From NCBI GenBank assembly GCA_964653715.1, contig CAZZGX010000037.1, positions 1 to 9,913 of the forward strand: a stretch of 9,913 nucleotides of DNA, read 5' to 3'. The notes under the pieces are model-generated. The model worked only from the letters and a program-made list of their open reading frames with translations. It was not told the DNA's origin and searched no databases. This document shows, piece by piece, positions 1 to 8,500 of this stretch (the stretch's first letter is position 1; each line of letters starts with the position of its first letter). The translations under genes were made by a program, and so were the position numbers. This stretch comes from CAZZGX01 sp964653715. Its GTDB lineage: Bacteria > Patescibacteriota > Minisyncoccia > Ryanbacterales > GWA2-47-10b.

Positions 1-1011
1 TGTCGCCAAACGCAGATTTAACGCGTGATTCAAATATTCAACATGAATATGTTCTTCACTGCGTGGCGCGGTAGCAAGACGATGCACGGCAGTATAAACA
101 CTCAGTGCTTCGTACACGCGCAACTCATGACTATCTGCAAAAATGCGCTTCATGGTCTCTGTATCATACCAGTTCTTGCAAAAACCTGGCCGGCGCCACG
201 AACCCGTTACAATTTGAGTTATTTCAAACATCGGATGAGCAAGAACCGTCAGCTCGAAGTCAATTATGTAAAACGTGTCTCGTGCGCACAATATGTTGAA
301 AAATGTAATATCCCTATGGGCCAATACTCGCCTCTTGTCCGTAAAAAGTATCGGCAGGTATTTTGTAAACCGGACAAATGCCCGAGAAAAAACACGCGCG
401 CGCGCAGGATAGCGGAAAGCCCCCCGCAGTAACGCAAAATAAAAATTGAACATAAAGTACCATCCGCCCCTTTTTGTAAGAGCTGGAGACGACATATCGA
501 GGTACGCGCTTATATCGCGCATATACGCGGCAACTTGTTCCATAATCGCAATTCCGCTGGTAGGTGATTTAAAATTATCAAGCACTTCACCTTCAATATT
601 TTCAATGAGCATAATCAGCCGATGACGTTCGCGTATCACGCCCAAGAGCTTTGGAATGCGTATATGAGGATATTTTGCATGAAGTTCTTTTTGATGTGTC
701 TGGGTTGCCTCACCGAGCGCCCGGTACACGTTTATTTCATTTACCAGCCAAAAATACTCCATGTTTTTTACATAGCCGCTCCATTGCTTGGCATATACTC
801 GCGTTCCATCCGTACGCTCGTAGATGGCAAACTGATAGTAGTTGGGTGTCGAATTTTCTTTTTGAATAATGCGCACCAATCGATACTCGTCTACCACTTT
901 GGGTATTGCGAGACGATGGTTTTGTACGCGTGAGCTAAAATGACGCAACAGATTGCCGCATCCGATCTCCAGCATACTAAACATGGTAAGTCGCGAAATA
1001 GTTTTATTCAT
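1..1011 (-). CDS. APH/choline-kinase-like phosphotransferase, 3' end beyond the window
   Basis: This reading frame has no stop before the left edge; 337 residues are visible and the C-terminus is missing. It has a protein-kinase-like fold signature of the aminoglycoside phosphotransferase/choline kinase superfamily. Lys75 (VYAKQW) is the probable ATP-binding lysine and Glu92 (NEINVYRAL) its helix-C partner. HRDITFFN at 232-239 is the catalytic loop (Asp234, Asn239), and Asp251 in IIDFE is the Mg-binding residue. The HxDxTxxN pattern is closer to Bud32/APH-like small-molecule kinases than to Ser/Thr kinases, which carry HRDLKxxN. The start at 1011 overlaps the stop of the preceding GT4 gene in an ATGA; Met10 and Met13 are alternative starts. 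No Shine-Dalgarno sequence is visible, so coupled translation is likely. The context suggests it phosphorylates a sugar or alcohol group of the glycan or a precursor, but the substrate is unknown. A WaaP/Kdo-kinase-like role is an alternative. Confidence 0.82.
   Translation of the reverse strand, partial: MNKTISRLTMFSMLEIGCGNLLRHFSSRVQNHRLAIPKVVDEYRLVRIIQKENSTPNYYQFAIYERTDGTRVYAKQWSGYVKNMEYFWLVNEINVYRALGEATQTHQKELHAKYPHIRIPKLLGVIRERHRLIMLIENIEGEVLDNFKSPTSGIAIMEQVAAYMRDISAYLDMSSPALTKRGGWYFMFNFYFALLRGAFRYPARARVFSRAFVRFTKYLPILFTDKRRVLAHRDITFFNILCARDTFYIIDFELTVLAHPMFEITQIVTGSWRRPGFCKNWYDTETMKRIFADSHELRVYEALSVYTAVHRLATAPRSEEHIHVEYLNHALNLRLAT
1008..1011 (-). promoter_or_regulatory. ATGA stop/start overlap, GT4 to kinase-like gene
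   Basis: The GT4 TGA and the ATG of the phosphotransferase share ATGA. This supports 1011 as the start and joins the kinase-like gene to the same transcript. Confidence 0.72.
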
Positions 1012-2207
1012 ATGCGTATATGAGACAAGGCGCTCCGATACATCTCGTCCATGCGACCGGCAACCTTTCGCCAAGAATTCTCAAGACCATACTCTTTATT
1101 ACGCGCTTTCATCTCTCGGATAAACGGATTGTTTTTATGGTCAAGAACATACTCAATTTTTTTTGAGACGGCATCCACATCATACGTATCAAGGCAATAC
1201 CCATGCACGCCATCTTTAATCAGATACGGGAGCGCGAAGGTATTTGAAACGATACAGATAAGACCTTGACTCAACCCTTCATGAACCACATTGCAAAAAC
1301 TCTCCCAAAGCGCCATGTGCACCATTATCTCGGCCTTCTTAATAAGATAAAATTTATCGACGCCGCGGATAACACCACAAAAAACAACCCTGTCCTCAAG
1401 CTCAAGTTTCTGCACGAGTGTTTTGAGTCTTTCGGCATATACCGTGTCCCCTACTGGACCCACGACGACAAATTTGAGACCGCGGTAGCGCTCGGGAAGT
1501 TTCGCAAGCGCCTGGATGGTCGTCTCAAAATTTTTAATCTTATGAATGCGGCCGATTTGAATAATATACCGTCCGTAGCCCGCAACTTTTTTCTTGATCT
1601 CATCGCTTGCCTCTTGCTCAAGATCGGCGTACGCCTCATCTTCAATACCATTGTCAATGGTAATTACTTTCTCACGAGCCACTCCTTTTTTTATTATTTT
1701 CATCCGTTCCCAGTCAGACACGGCGCGTACTCTATCAACGACAAAATTGATAAGGAGTGTACCGATCGTATAATGGTAGGTCTTCTTCAAAAGGATTGTC
1801 ACGCGTCCAAAAATAGACCACTCAGGGGTAAAGCCTCCGTGCGGTGTTACAATAAGTATGTAGCGTTTCTTCCTAAGTATTTTTCGCCAGAGACTATAGA
1901 TAAATATGTAAAAATGCGGAACGACGTTAAAATTATGCAGACACACGGCATCAGTATTCTCCCAATCAATCTGGGGGAAATATCCATACCAGCGAAATGG
2001 GTATCGTCGGATACGCAACCCGCGCACCTCATCAGTATCGGAGAGACGGTTCTTTTCGGTCAAAATATCTTTTGATGCGTGCACGGCGACATCCCAACCA
2101 TTTCTCGCAAGGACAGCGTATGTTTCGATAATATTAGTCTCAATGCCGGCGGCAACGGGATAAAAGTATTTTGAGACAACATCAACATGTAGTTTTTGAG
2201 AATTCAT
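1008..2207 (-). CDS. GT4-family (GT-B fold) glycosyltransferase
   Basis: The 399-residue product is a typical length for a retaining GT4 enzyme, which transfers a sugar from a nucleotide-sugar donor on the cytoplasmic face. The N-terminal acceptor domain has the PVAAGIETN loop at 17-25 (the glycine-rich loop of GT4 proteins) and TPHGGF at 121-126. The C-terminal Rossmann domain has VSDWE at 163-167, DNGIE at 185-189 (a variant of the usual PNGVD), IGRIHKIKN at 218-226 and VVVG at 247-250. The EX7E signature (Glu302 and Glu310 in WESFCNVVHEG) is intact. Longer in-frame starts up to 2306 exist, but the homology begins at MNSQKLHVDVV. The ATG at 2207 forms an ATGA overlap with the methyltransferase stop, so I prefer it. 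Donor and acceptor sugars cannot be read from the sequence. Confidence 0.9.
   Translation of the reverse strand: MNSQKLHVDVVSKYFYPVAAGIETNIIETYAVLARNGWDVAVHASKDILTEKNRLSDTDEVRGLRIRRYPFRWYGYFPQIDWENTDAVCLHNFNVVPHFYIFIYSLWRKILRKKRYILIVTPHGGFTPEWSIFGRVTILLKKTYHYTIGTLLINFVVDRVRAVSDWERMKIIKKGVAREKVITIDNGIEDEAYADLEQEASDEIKKKVAGYGRYIIQIGRIHKIKNFETTIQALAKLPERYRGLKFVVVGPVGDTVYAERLKTLVQKLELEDRVVFCGVIRGVDKFYLIKKAEIMVHMALWESFCNVVHEGLSQGLICIVSNTFALPYLIKDGVHGYCLDTYDVDAVSKKIEYVLDHKNNPFIREMKARNKEYGLENSWRKVAGRMDEMYRSALSHIRI
2204..2207 (-). promoter_or_regulatory. ATGA stop/start overlap, methyltransferase to GT4
   Basis: The methyltransferase TGA and the GT4 ATG share ATGA. The upstream bases end in AAAACGTCT with no purine-rich Shine-Dalgarno sequence at proper spacing, which again points to coupled translation. 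Confidence 0.75.
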
Positions 2208-2923
2208 AGACGTTTTACCGCTCTCATTGTAATAACAATCGGATAATAGGGATCGTTGATATCGAGCTCTTCTTGAGAAAGCTCTTCGGCGGCAAGACCA
2301 ACCCAATGCGCCTGACCCGAAAGCACATTGCCGTATGTTTGAATCTCGAGATTGCCTTTTCCAAATTTTTTACCAAATACATATTCTAAGGATGCTGGTG
2401 TAAATCTCCAGTAATCCCGAGTGGGAGATTCGTGGTCGATTGAGCCGTTTACCGTAGCCACAAATAATAAAACGCCACCTGGCTTTAAAATCCGCCATGA
2501 CTCGTTAATTGCTGCTTCGTAGTCGTCTATAAGCCCTAGGGTATGGACAAGAACAAAACAATCGTAGGAATTATCGGAGACAATTCCCTGTAGATTTCTC
2601 AAATCGCCGCGAATATTTGCCTGTGGGTTTTTTATATTAATATCAAGAACGTCTTTTTTGGTAACACGAGCGCCTCCAAAAACTTCGATGTACCCCGCAT
2701 CATGCACTTCGAGACACGCGCCGCGAAGATCATTTTTGTGGAGTTCCATAAAATGATTGATGTAGTACCGGTCGATTGACGTACCGCGGTCAAACCCATA
2801 TTTATTACTGATTGGTGCGTGCGAACGAACTGGAGTATGCGCAAAGAAGTACGCGCGTTTCGGTTTTAGTATTCGCATGACCCTTGCGCGAACTTTTCGT
2901 AAAAATGTAAGCAAAGTTTTCAT
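2204..2923 (-). CDS. Class I SAM-dependent methyltransferase of a glycan cluster
   Basis: The product is 239 residues from the preferred start at 2923, where ATG overlaps the preceding stop as ATGA. An ORF 16 codons longer (to 2971) would intrude into the deacetylase. Visible landmarks are IDRYYINHF at 50-58, a motif-I position LEVHDAGY at 71-78, DVLD at 91-94 (acidic ribose-binding region), GDL at 106-108, LKPGG at 146-150 after a hydrophobic strand, DYWRFTPASLE at 170-180, YGNVL at 197-201 and GLAAEEL at 209-215. From memory, this layout matches a methyltransferase family found with surface-glycan genes, whose motif I usually reads LEIGDDxY. Here His74 stands where that family has glycine. 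The probable role is O-methylation of a sugar or chain end, with the target unknown. Residues 1-20 are basic and could help membrane association. Confidence 0.85.
   Translation of the reverse strand: MKTLLTFLRKVRARVMRILKPKRAYFFAHTPVRSHAPISNKYGFDRGTSIDRYYINHFMELHKNDLRGACLEVHDAGYIEVFGGARVTKKDVLDINIKNPQANIRGDLRNLQGIVSDNSYDCFVLVHTLGLIDDYEAAINESWRILKPGGVLLFVATVNGSIDHESPTRDYWRFTPASLEYVFGKKFGKGNLEIQTYGNVLSGQAHWVGLAAEELSQEELDINDPYYPIVITMRAVKRL
2920..2923 (-). promoter_or_regulatory. ATGA stop/start overlap, GT2-deacetylase to methyltransferase
   Basis: The TGA of the GT2-deacetylase gene and the ATG of the methyltransferase share the four bases ATGA. No Shine-Dalgarno sequence lies at normal spacing, so termination-reinitiation coupling is the likely way the second gene is translated. 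Confidence 0.75.
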
Positions 2924-4647
2924 ATATGCAACGACCGCTTGCGTACCAGACCGCGGCAATATGTTGCGCATGCAGTTAACATGCCGCGAAATTCTCTCAA
3001 CGAATGGGTGCGATCGACACCGATTCGAGGCACACGCATACGAGCAATACCCGGCTCAATAAAACCATCTTCGACGGTAAAAGCCAGAGCGTATCCCGCG
3101 CGTTTTACTGCATCAAGAACTTCCTCTGTATATCTACCTTTAGGGTACGCGAAGTAAACAACAGGAATACCGATGATTGATTCGAGACTTTTCTTTGCTT
3201 CCACCACCTCGCGTTCAATGCCTTCTTTGGTAAGAGTCTCGAAATCGGCATGTGTACCGCTGTGGCAGCCAATTCCCCACTCTTCCTTTTTAAGTTTGAC
3301 AAGGTCATCGGCACTTAAAAAATCCCGGTCTGTTTCAAGCTCTCTCCGATTTGCCCTTTCAGGATAGGCAAGAGCAAATAACGCCGGATGTATCTTGCGG
3401 GCGCGCATAAACGGGATCATGGACATTATATCCTTGTACCCATCATCAAATGTCACCACAAACGATGGCTCGGTAATGGGCTTAGCGCCTCTCACGTGAA
3501 GCTCGAGATCCCGGAGTGTCACGGGTTTTCGCTTTGTCAGCAAGTAGTCGATTTGTCGCTCAATAACTTTTTGATTAATACTAAACTTCCATGCGTCATC
3601 GCTAACCGCGTGATAACAAAGTACATATACATGATTTCGTTTTTCCGAAGCAAAGCGCCCGATAACGCCAAACATCGTATACATAAGACGGCGAAACGCG
3701 ATAAATGCTATTTCCTTCCATGAAAGTCGTGCGTCGTTTTTCTCGACCTGTTTTGAGCTTTCTGCAATTTCCCATGTACCAATATCCGGAGACTTCCACA
3801 GCAACGATTTCACTTTCATGAAAAGCGCAATGCTTCCGTAAAAGCTCATGCGTATGGGAGAACGCAATAGATGCAGAATAAACTCGCCGAAGAGCACCCG
3901 ATACGGCATCCGAAGATATTGTCTCGCAAACTTAGCGCCAAATTCTTTTTCAACAACCTCGGGAGATTTGAAAAAACGAACACTTTGGCAGAGATGATCG
4001 CTCCATGAATCGGGCAAACGAAAATATACGCTTGTTTGAGGCACGAACTGATATCGAAACGTGTATTTCATGGCATAGAGATACGAATACATATCATCGG
4101 CGACACTTTCGGAAAACCGCATACCTGAGTACACTGCTCTCGTAAACGCCCGTACTGGCCCGTGGCAAGTGTAGAGATTCTGGCCGCTATGGTATTTTTC
4201 AAATACAGCATTTTTAAATGAGTGTCCGGCGTACAATATCTTTTCAAAAAAAGTGGCGGGCCACAACGCTTGAAGCCTGCACGAGGTCATATCAGCGCTA
4301 CCTCCAACAAGCGGAGCGGTCAATTTTTCAAGAAAAAGAGGATCTTTAATTGCTATATCTGCGTTTAGAAAAACAAGAATGTCGCTTTCGATGTGGGAAA
4401 ACATATAATTTGTCGCTTCCGTAACTCCGCGGCGTTCGGAGCTTTTCACACACTCAATACGAGTATCTCTGACACGATCGATAATAGGACACGTCTGATC
4501 CGTACTGCCATCCGAATACAAAAGGATTTTTTCAAGCACGACCGAATGGAGCTCTTGGGCTTCAAGATCTCGGATGAGATATCCGATATTTTTTTCTTCG
4601 TTATAGGCCGGGATGCCAACTGTTACTGTTTTTTTTATATTATTCAT
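2920..4647 (-). CDS. Bifunctional GT2 glycosyltransferase - CE4 polysaccharide deacetylase fusion
   Basis: The 575-residue product has two catalytic domains. Residues 1-300 are a GT-A family 2 glycosyltransferase: GIPAYNEE at 11-18, SDGSTD at 45-50, LNADI at 94-98 in the DxD position, ADD at 183-185 for the catalytic acid region and QSVRF at 221-225 in the QxxRW position. Hydrophobic stretches at about 250-282 may form membrane-associated helices. After a linker at about 296-335, residues 338-560 are a NodB-like polysaccharide deacetylase. CYHAV is at 344-348, TFDDGY at 399-404 (Asp401 base, Asp402 metal), HSGTH at 462-466 (metal ligands His462 and His466) and FAYPKGRY at 499-506. These CE4 residues are intact, so metal-dependent removal of N- or O-acetyl groups is expected. 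No signal peptide is visible, so deacetylation may be cytoplasmic unless helices near 250-282 or 310-330 cross the membrane. The start at 4647 is 6 nt after the previous stop and has no clear Shine-Dalgarno sequence. Confidence 0.9.
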   Translation of the reverse strand: MNNIKKTVTVGIPAYNEEKNIGYLIRDLEAQELHSVVLEKILLYSDGSTDQTCPIIDRVRDTRIECVKSSERRGVTEATNYMFSHIESDILVFLNADIAIKDPLFLEKLTAPLVGGSADMTSCRLQALWPATFFEKILYAGHSFKNAVFEKYHSGQNLYTCHGPVRAFTRAVYSGMRFSESVADDMYSYLYAMKYTFRYQFVPQTSVYFRLPDSWSDHLCQSVRFFKSPEVVEKEFGAKFARQYLRMPYRVLFGEFILHLLRSPIRMSFYGSIALFMKVKSLLWKSPDIGTWEIAESSKQVEKNDARLSWKEIAFIAFRRLMYTMFGVIGRFASEKRNHVYVLCYHAVSDDAWKFSINQKVIERQIDYLLTKRKPVTLRDLELHVRGAKPITEPSFVVTFDDGYKDIMSMIPFMRARKIHPALFALAYPERANRRELETDRDFLSADDLVKLKKEEWGIGCHSGTHADFETLTKEGIEREVVEAKKSLESIIGIPVVYFAYPKGRYTEEVLDAVKRAGYALAFTVEDGFIEPGIARMRVPRIGVDRTHSLREFRGMLTACATYCRGLVRKRSLHI

Positions 4648-4653
4648 GGTATG

Positions 4654-5598
4654 TCATTGATTTTTGTGCGCCGTTTTTGTGGATGAAATCGGATCCCAAA
4701 ACGTACCACCAAATTGCTTGAAAGGGCGGCCGAATAGTCCACGTACCTTTACCATACCGCGAAGTCCGAGAGCAAGCGGCAACAGTATTGGGTGTCGGAA
4801 AAAAAATGCGATGGCGGCACTTACCTTTCTTGAAAACGGGACATGGCGTAACGGTTCGATCCATGGCCCAAAATGATCGCTGATTTTCACTCGGGTCGCT
4901 GTAAAGCGAGTTACTTGCAAATAGTAATCGCGAAAATTCGCGGGTGCGCGATAATACACAACCGCATCTTGCTGATAATAAAACCCGTAGCCCAACTCGC
5001 GCGCGCGGAAATAAAGATAGGTATCCTGAGCAAAGACCTTGGGAGGAATACTCATTTTACGCGCAAGCTCCTTTCGTAAAGCGGAAACACAGCCGTGAAG
5101 GTTGTACACTGAATCCCCGCCGTTCAAACCAACCCGGACTTTGTGCCACAACGCAATATGCGTAACAACAATTTTTTCAAAAAATGTACGCGGCGGAAGC
5201 GGCGTATCACACCCTCCAACAAGCCCGACCTTTTCATTTTTAAATGCCATGACAAGCTTCTCGAGCGTCCATTCATCAGCTAGAGTAGCATCGCCATCAA
5301 GATTAACAACGATATCGCTCGTGTTCATTCTGTATATCTGGTTTATCCGCGAAATCTGTCCGCTACGCTTGCCATCTCGCACAAGCTCAATAAAAGGAAA
5401 CTTGAGCGCATACTCTAGCACAATTTTTTCAGTATTGTCCGTGGAACCATCGGATATAATACATACGCGTTCAAGTGTATATCCAACGCGCCTCTGGCGT
5501 ACAAGGGAATCAAGAAGGCAGGAAATATTTGCCTCTTCATTAAAAGCGGAAATTCCTACGGTAACGCTTATTTTTTTAGGCAACATTTTCACTTTCAT
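4654..5598 (-). CDS. GT2 (GT-A fold) glycosyltransferase
   Basis: The 314-residue product is an inverting family 2 glycosyltransferase. It shows SAFNEE at 17-22, ISDGSTDNT at 48-56, LDGD at 100-103 (DxD, nucleotide-sugar/metal binding), LHGCVSALRKE at 167-177, AQDTYL at 190-195 (catalytic acid region) and QVTRF at 228-232 in the QxxRW position. A hydrophobic segment at about 259-285 suggests a membrane-associated C-terminus. The start at 5598 was chosen because GGGAG lies 6 nt upstream; a longer in-frame ORF reaches 5811 but runs through the GT4 module of the preceding gene. The real overlap with that gene is 23 bases. The protein is colinear with the GT2 half of the next gene, including a shared ending (WDPISSTK here, WEIAESSK there), so the two are probably tandem paralogues. 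Sugar specificity is unknown. Confidence 0.9.
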   Translation of the reverse strand: MKVKMLPKKISVTVGISAFNEEANISCLLDSLVRQRRVGYTLERVCIISDGSTDNTEKIVLEYALKFPFIELVRDGKRSGQISRINQIYRMNTSDIVVNLDGDATLADEWTLEKLVMAFKNEKVGLVGGCDTPLPPRTFFEKIVVTHIALWHKVRVGLNGGDSVYNLHGCVSALRKELARKMSIPPKVFAQDTYLYFRARELGYGFYYQQDAVVYYRAPANFRDYYLQVTRFTATRVKISDHFGPWIEPLRHVPFSRKVSAAIAFFFRHPILLPLALGLRGMVKVRGLFGRPFKQFGGTFWDPISSTKTAHKNQ

Positions 5599-8500
5599 AA
5601 TAATCTCCCGTGAGTACTGACAAAAAGCCCTGGCTCGTTTTTTGCCAATCAAATCGTTGCGCCCAAAGAAGCGCGTTCTTGCCGAGCCGCAGACGGAGCT
5701 CCTTGTCCTGTATAATAGTGCGAAGACTTTCTGCAAGCGCATAAGGATCGCCGTGCGGGACCAAAAACCCCGTATGAGGATTCTGTACGGAATCTCGAAG
5801 TCCGGGGACATCCGAAGCTATCGCGGGAGTCCCGCATGCATTCGCCTCAATGGTTGTAATGCCCCATCCTTCCATAAAAGATGGGTTTGCGAATATCCAC
5901 GCTTCTTGTAAAAGACGTATCTTAGTTTCTTCGCTCACTTTTCCGTAAAATGAGATGTGACGTTCGAGCCCAAGCGTACGCACAAGAGACTTGAGCTTTC
6001 CCTCCTCTTCTCCGCTCCCCGCAATAACAAGTGTGGCATCAGGAACTTTTGCAAGCAAAATCTGAAATGCCTTGATGAGTACGTCTATGGACTTATACGC
6101 TTTTAGTCTTCCGAGATATAGTACCAACGGGTGAGGACTTTTGTCGCCAACCCTCAGGCGCTCGAGATCCACTCCCGGCGGGATGATTTCTATCCCCACA
6201 CGCCCAAGACCAAGGCCGTCCATATCTTTTTTTGTTGATTGTGAAACAGCGATAAACTTTACGTTGCGATACACGATCGGCATCAACCGCCGTTCAAGAA
6301 GCTGAGCAAGTGATGCAAGCGGCCAATTGAGCGAACGACGAAATACTTCCTGATGCACATGATGCATCAAACAATACACCGGCTCTTTGGCATAGAGTGG
6401 GGTAAAAAATGGAATTCCGTTTTGACAGTCAACAATGACATCAAATTTCCCCCGAAATCTGATTATGTAATACAAAAACGCCCATATATAGACAAGATAA
6501 AATCCGCCCCGTCGGACAATGTCGATGCCATCGACAACTTCGTGACGTGGATTTTTGCGGTCGTTACCGCAAAAAATTGTAACGGTGTTGCCTTGCGCCA
6601 CCCATTTTTTGGCGATTTCCTGAATATACATTTCCGCTCCCCCCGCAAACGCGTGTTTAGTATCACGCCAGTTAAAAATCAGTATCCGCTTGTGCTTGGG
6701 ATCGTGCGGATGAATAGGAAGGGGCGCGAAAACGCCCAAGAGGTCGCGAAAAGCTGTCCCCGCGTAGCGAAGTTCCCATTCAAAATAGTGCGCAAGGATC
6801 AACGCGGCCAGCCCAAAAAGACTCGTAGTAAAAATCACTTTGATAATATCCTGTATTCCAGCGTGGGAAAATATAATCCCGATCATCATGCAGAGTGAGA
6901 GTAAAATCGCGATGACGGGAAAGATATAATGCTTGCGGGCGAGATGATACGTCACGATAACATTGGCAAGAGTAAAAAACGCGATGCCGAGGGTATACAT
7001 TGTTAAGTACTGGAGGATTGAGAGAGTTTTAGCGCCCAAAAGAACCGGAACAACAATATGCCCGAGGGGGCCGAGAAACAGGAAACCGATACCCGTGAGA
7101 AAGAGCGTGAGCCCAAAAAGAATATAGAGAACTCGTGTGGGGTTATGTCCGAGTCCCTCTTCTCGGCTCACGAACGTGATCATAAATGTATTCGGCAAAG
7201 AACCAAAAAAATAGATCATCTTGCCGACGAGCGCCAAGAGCGAGTACTGGCCGGCAACTGTGGCAGGAAGATAATGTTTCACCAAAATAATATCAAGACT
7301 CAAAAATACCGTTGTCGAAAGGCCGTTTAAAATGGAGGCAAGATAAAAATGTGAAGGAAATTTTGTATCGCTCTCTGAACGGAACGTGCGACGATATTTT
7401 CGCGTGCAAAAAAGCGCTCCCATAGACGCGACCGCCACAGACAAGGGAATTGCAAGGTAGACGTACCCGGGTACTCCCACACGAACAAATAAAACCGCAG
7501 CGGTAAACTTTGTAAGTGTTTCGATAAGGATAAGAACCGCTATCGAAATAAAGAATAGGTTTCCGTTGAGAAACCCGCGATTTGTCGAAGCAATGACACC
7601 AAACAAAAAAATCGGAGAGAAGTAAAAAAGTGTGTCGAGGTCGCTCACATGAAAAAATGCCGACAAAAACGGCACCGCGACAATCCATATGATCGAGCAC
7701 AAAACCCCAAGGACAACGGCCTTGCGTAACGTGGACCGCAGAAATTGCGTGCTCGCTTGCTGCCCTTCGGCAACAGCAAGATACGCAGTTTTATGATTTA
7801 CCGTGGAAGAAAGCCCGCCCAAAAATACCGTGGCAAGATACCATATTGTATTGACAAGTGTCACAAACCCAAGCTCTGAGAAAGAGAGAACGCGTCCAAT
7901 ATAGGCATTGAAAAGAAAGTTGATGCCATTTGTAATCATGAGCGTACCGATAAGAATGGTGCCCCCTGAAACATATGCTGCCCCCGGTAAAGGCACCAGC
8001 TCAAAAATAGTTTCTTTGGGTTTTAATTTCTCCAGGCGTGCAAGATGCAACCCGTGATTAGTTTTTTCCCAATAGTGCGGCCTCGTAATGAGCTGCCAAA
8101 GCGCGATGACTGAGGCAACGCTTGTAAGAAACCAATAAATAGGCACAAAAAATACATACTTCATGAGTGACCAATGGCCGCGCTTGGCCGTGCCAATCAT
8201 ATAGTTGTAAAGATACATAAAATTTCCGAAAATGAGCGAGGTAGCGGCCATGTAAAAAATTATGGGAGGATAGAGAGCCTCAATGGATGGCCCGACATAC
8301 GCGTAGAGCGCGAAATACGCGATCGTCATAAACCACAAAATTGGATTGATCAGCATGAAAGCGATCTTGCCTCCCACATTCAGCTGAAAAATAACTGCGT
8401 GGACGCCGTTTTCTTTCAAGAACTCAAAAGGACGCCGCATATGCACGAGGTAGGTTTGCATATATCCCTTGATCCAGCGTGAGCGTTGGCGAAGCCAGTT

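Noticed and set aside
393..406. A short alternating CG run (possible simple repeat or Z-DNA tract).
   Set aside because: It encodes ARAR inside the kinase-like gene and is too short and isolated to support a separate function.
953..973. The sequence LEIGCGN near the N-terminus of the kinase-like protein looks like a SAM-methyltransferase motif I.
   Set aside because: No other methyltransferase motif follows; the kinase Lys and catalytic loop take over directly. It is most likely chance, or a mis-set start with the true N-terminus at a later Met.
1266..2075. A 269-codon plus-strand open frame.
   Set aside because: It lies antisense within the GT4 gene, has no recognisable motifs and no ribosome binding context, and is a shadow of the minus-strand coding frame.
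2208..2306. N-terminal extension of the GT4 gene to 2306.
   Set aside because: It is Arg/Ser-rich shadow sequence within the methyltransferase; homology begins at 2207, where the ATGA overlap lies.
5599..5811. N-terminal extension of the GT2 gene up to 5811.
   Set aside because: It overlaps the well-conserved GT4 module, has low-quality arginine/serine-rich sequence, and the Shine-Dalgarno sequence at 5605-5609 supports 5598.
7293..7700. A minus-strand 135-codon open frame inside the flippase region.
   Set aside because: It is in a different frame from the flippase module, which reads through this stretch with clear membrane helices, so it is a shadow.
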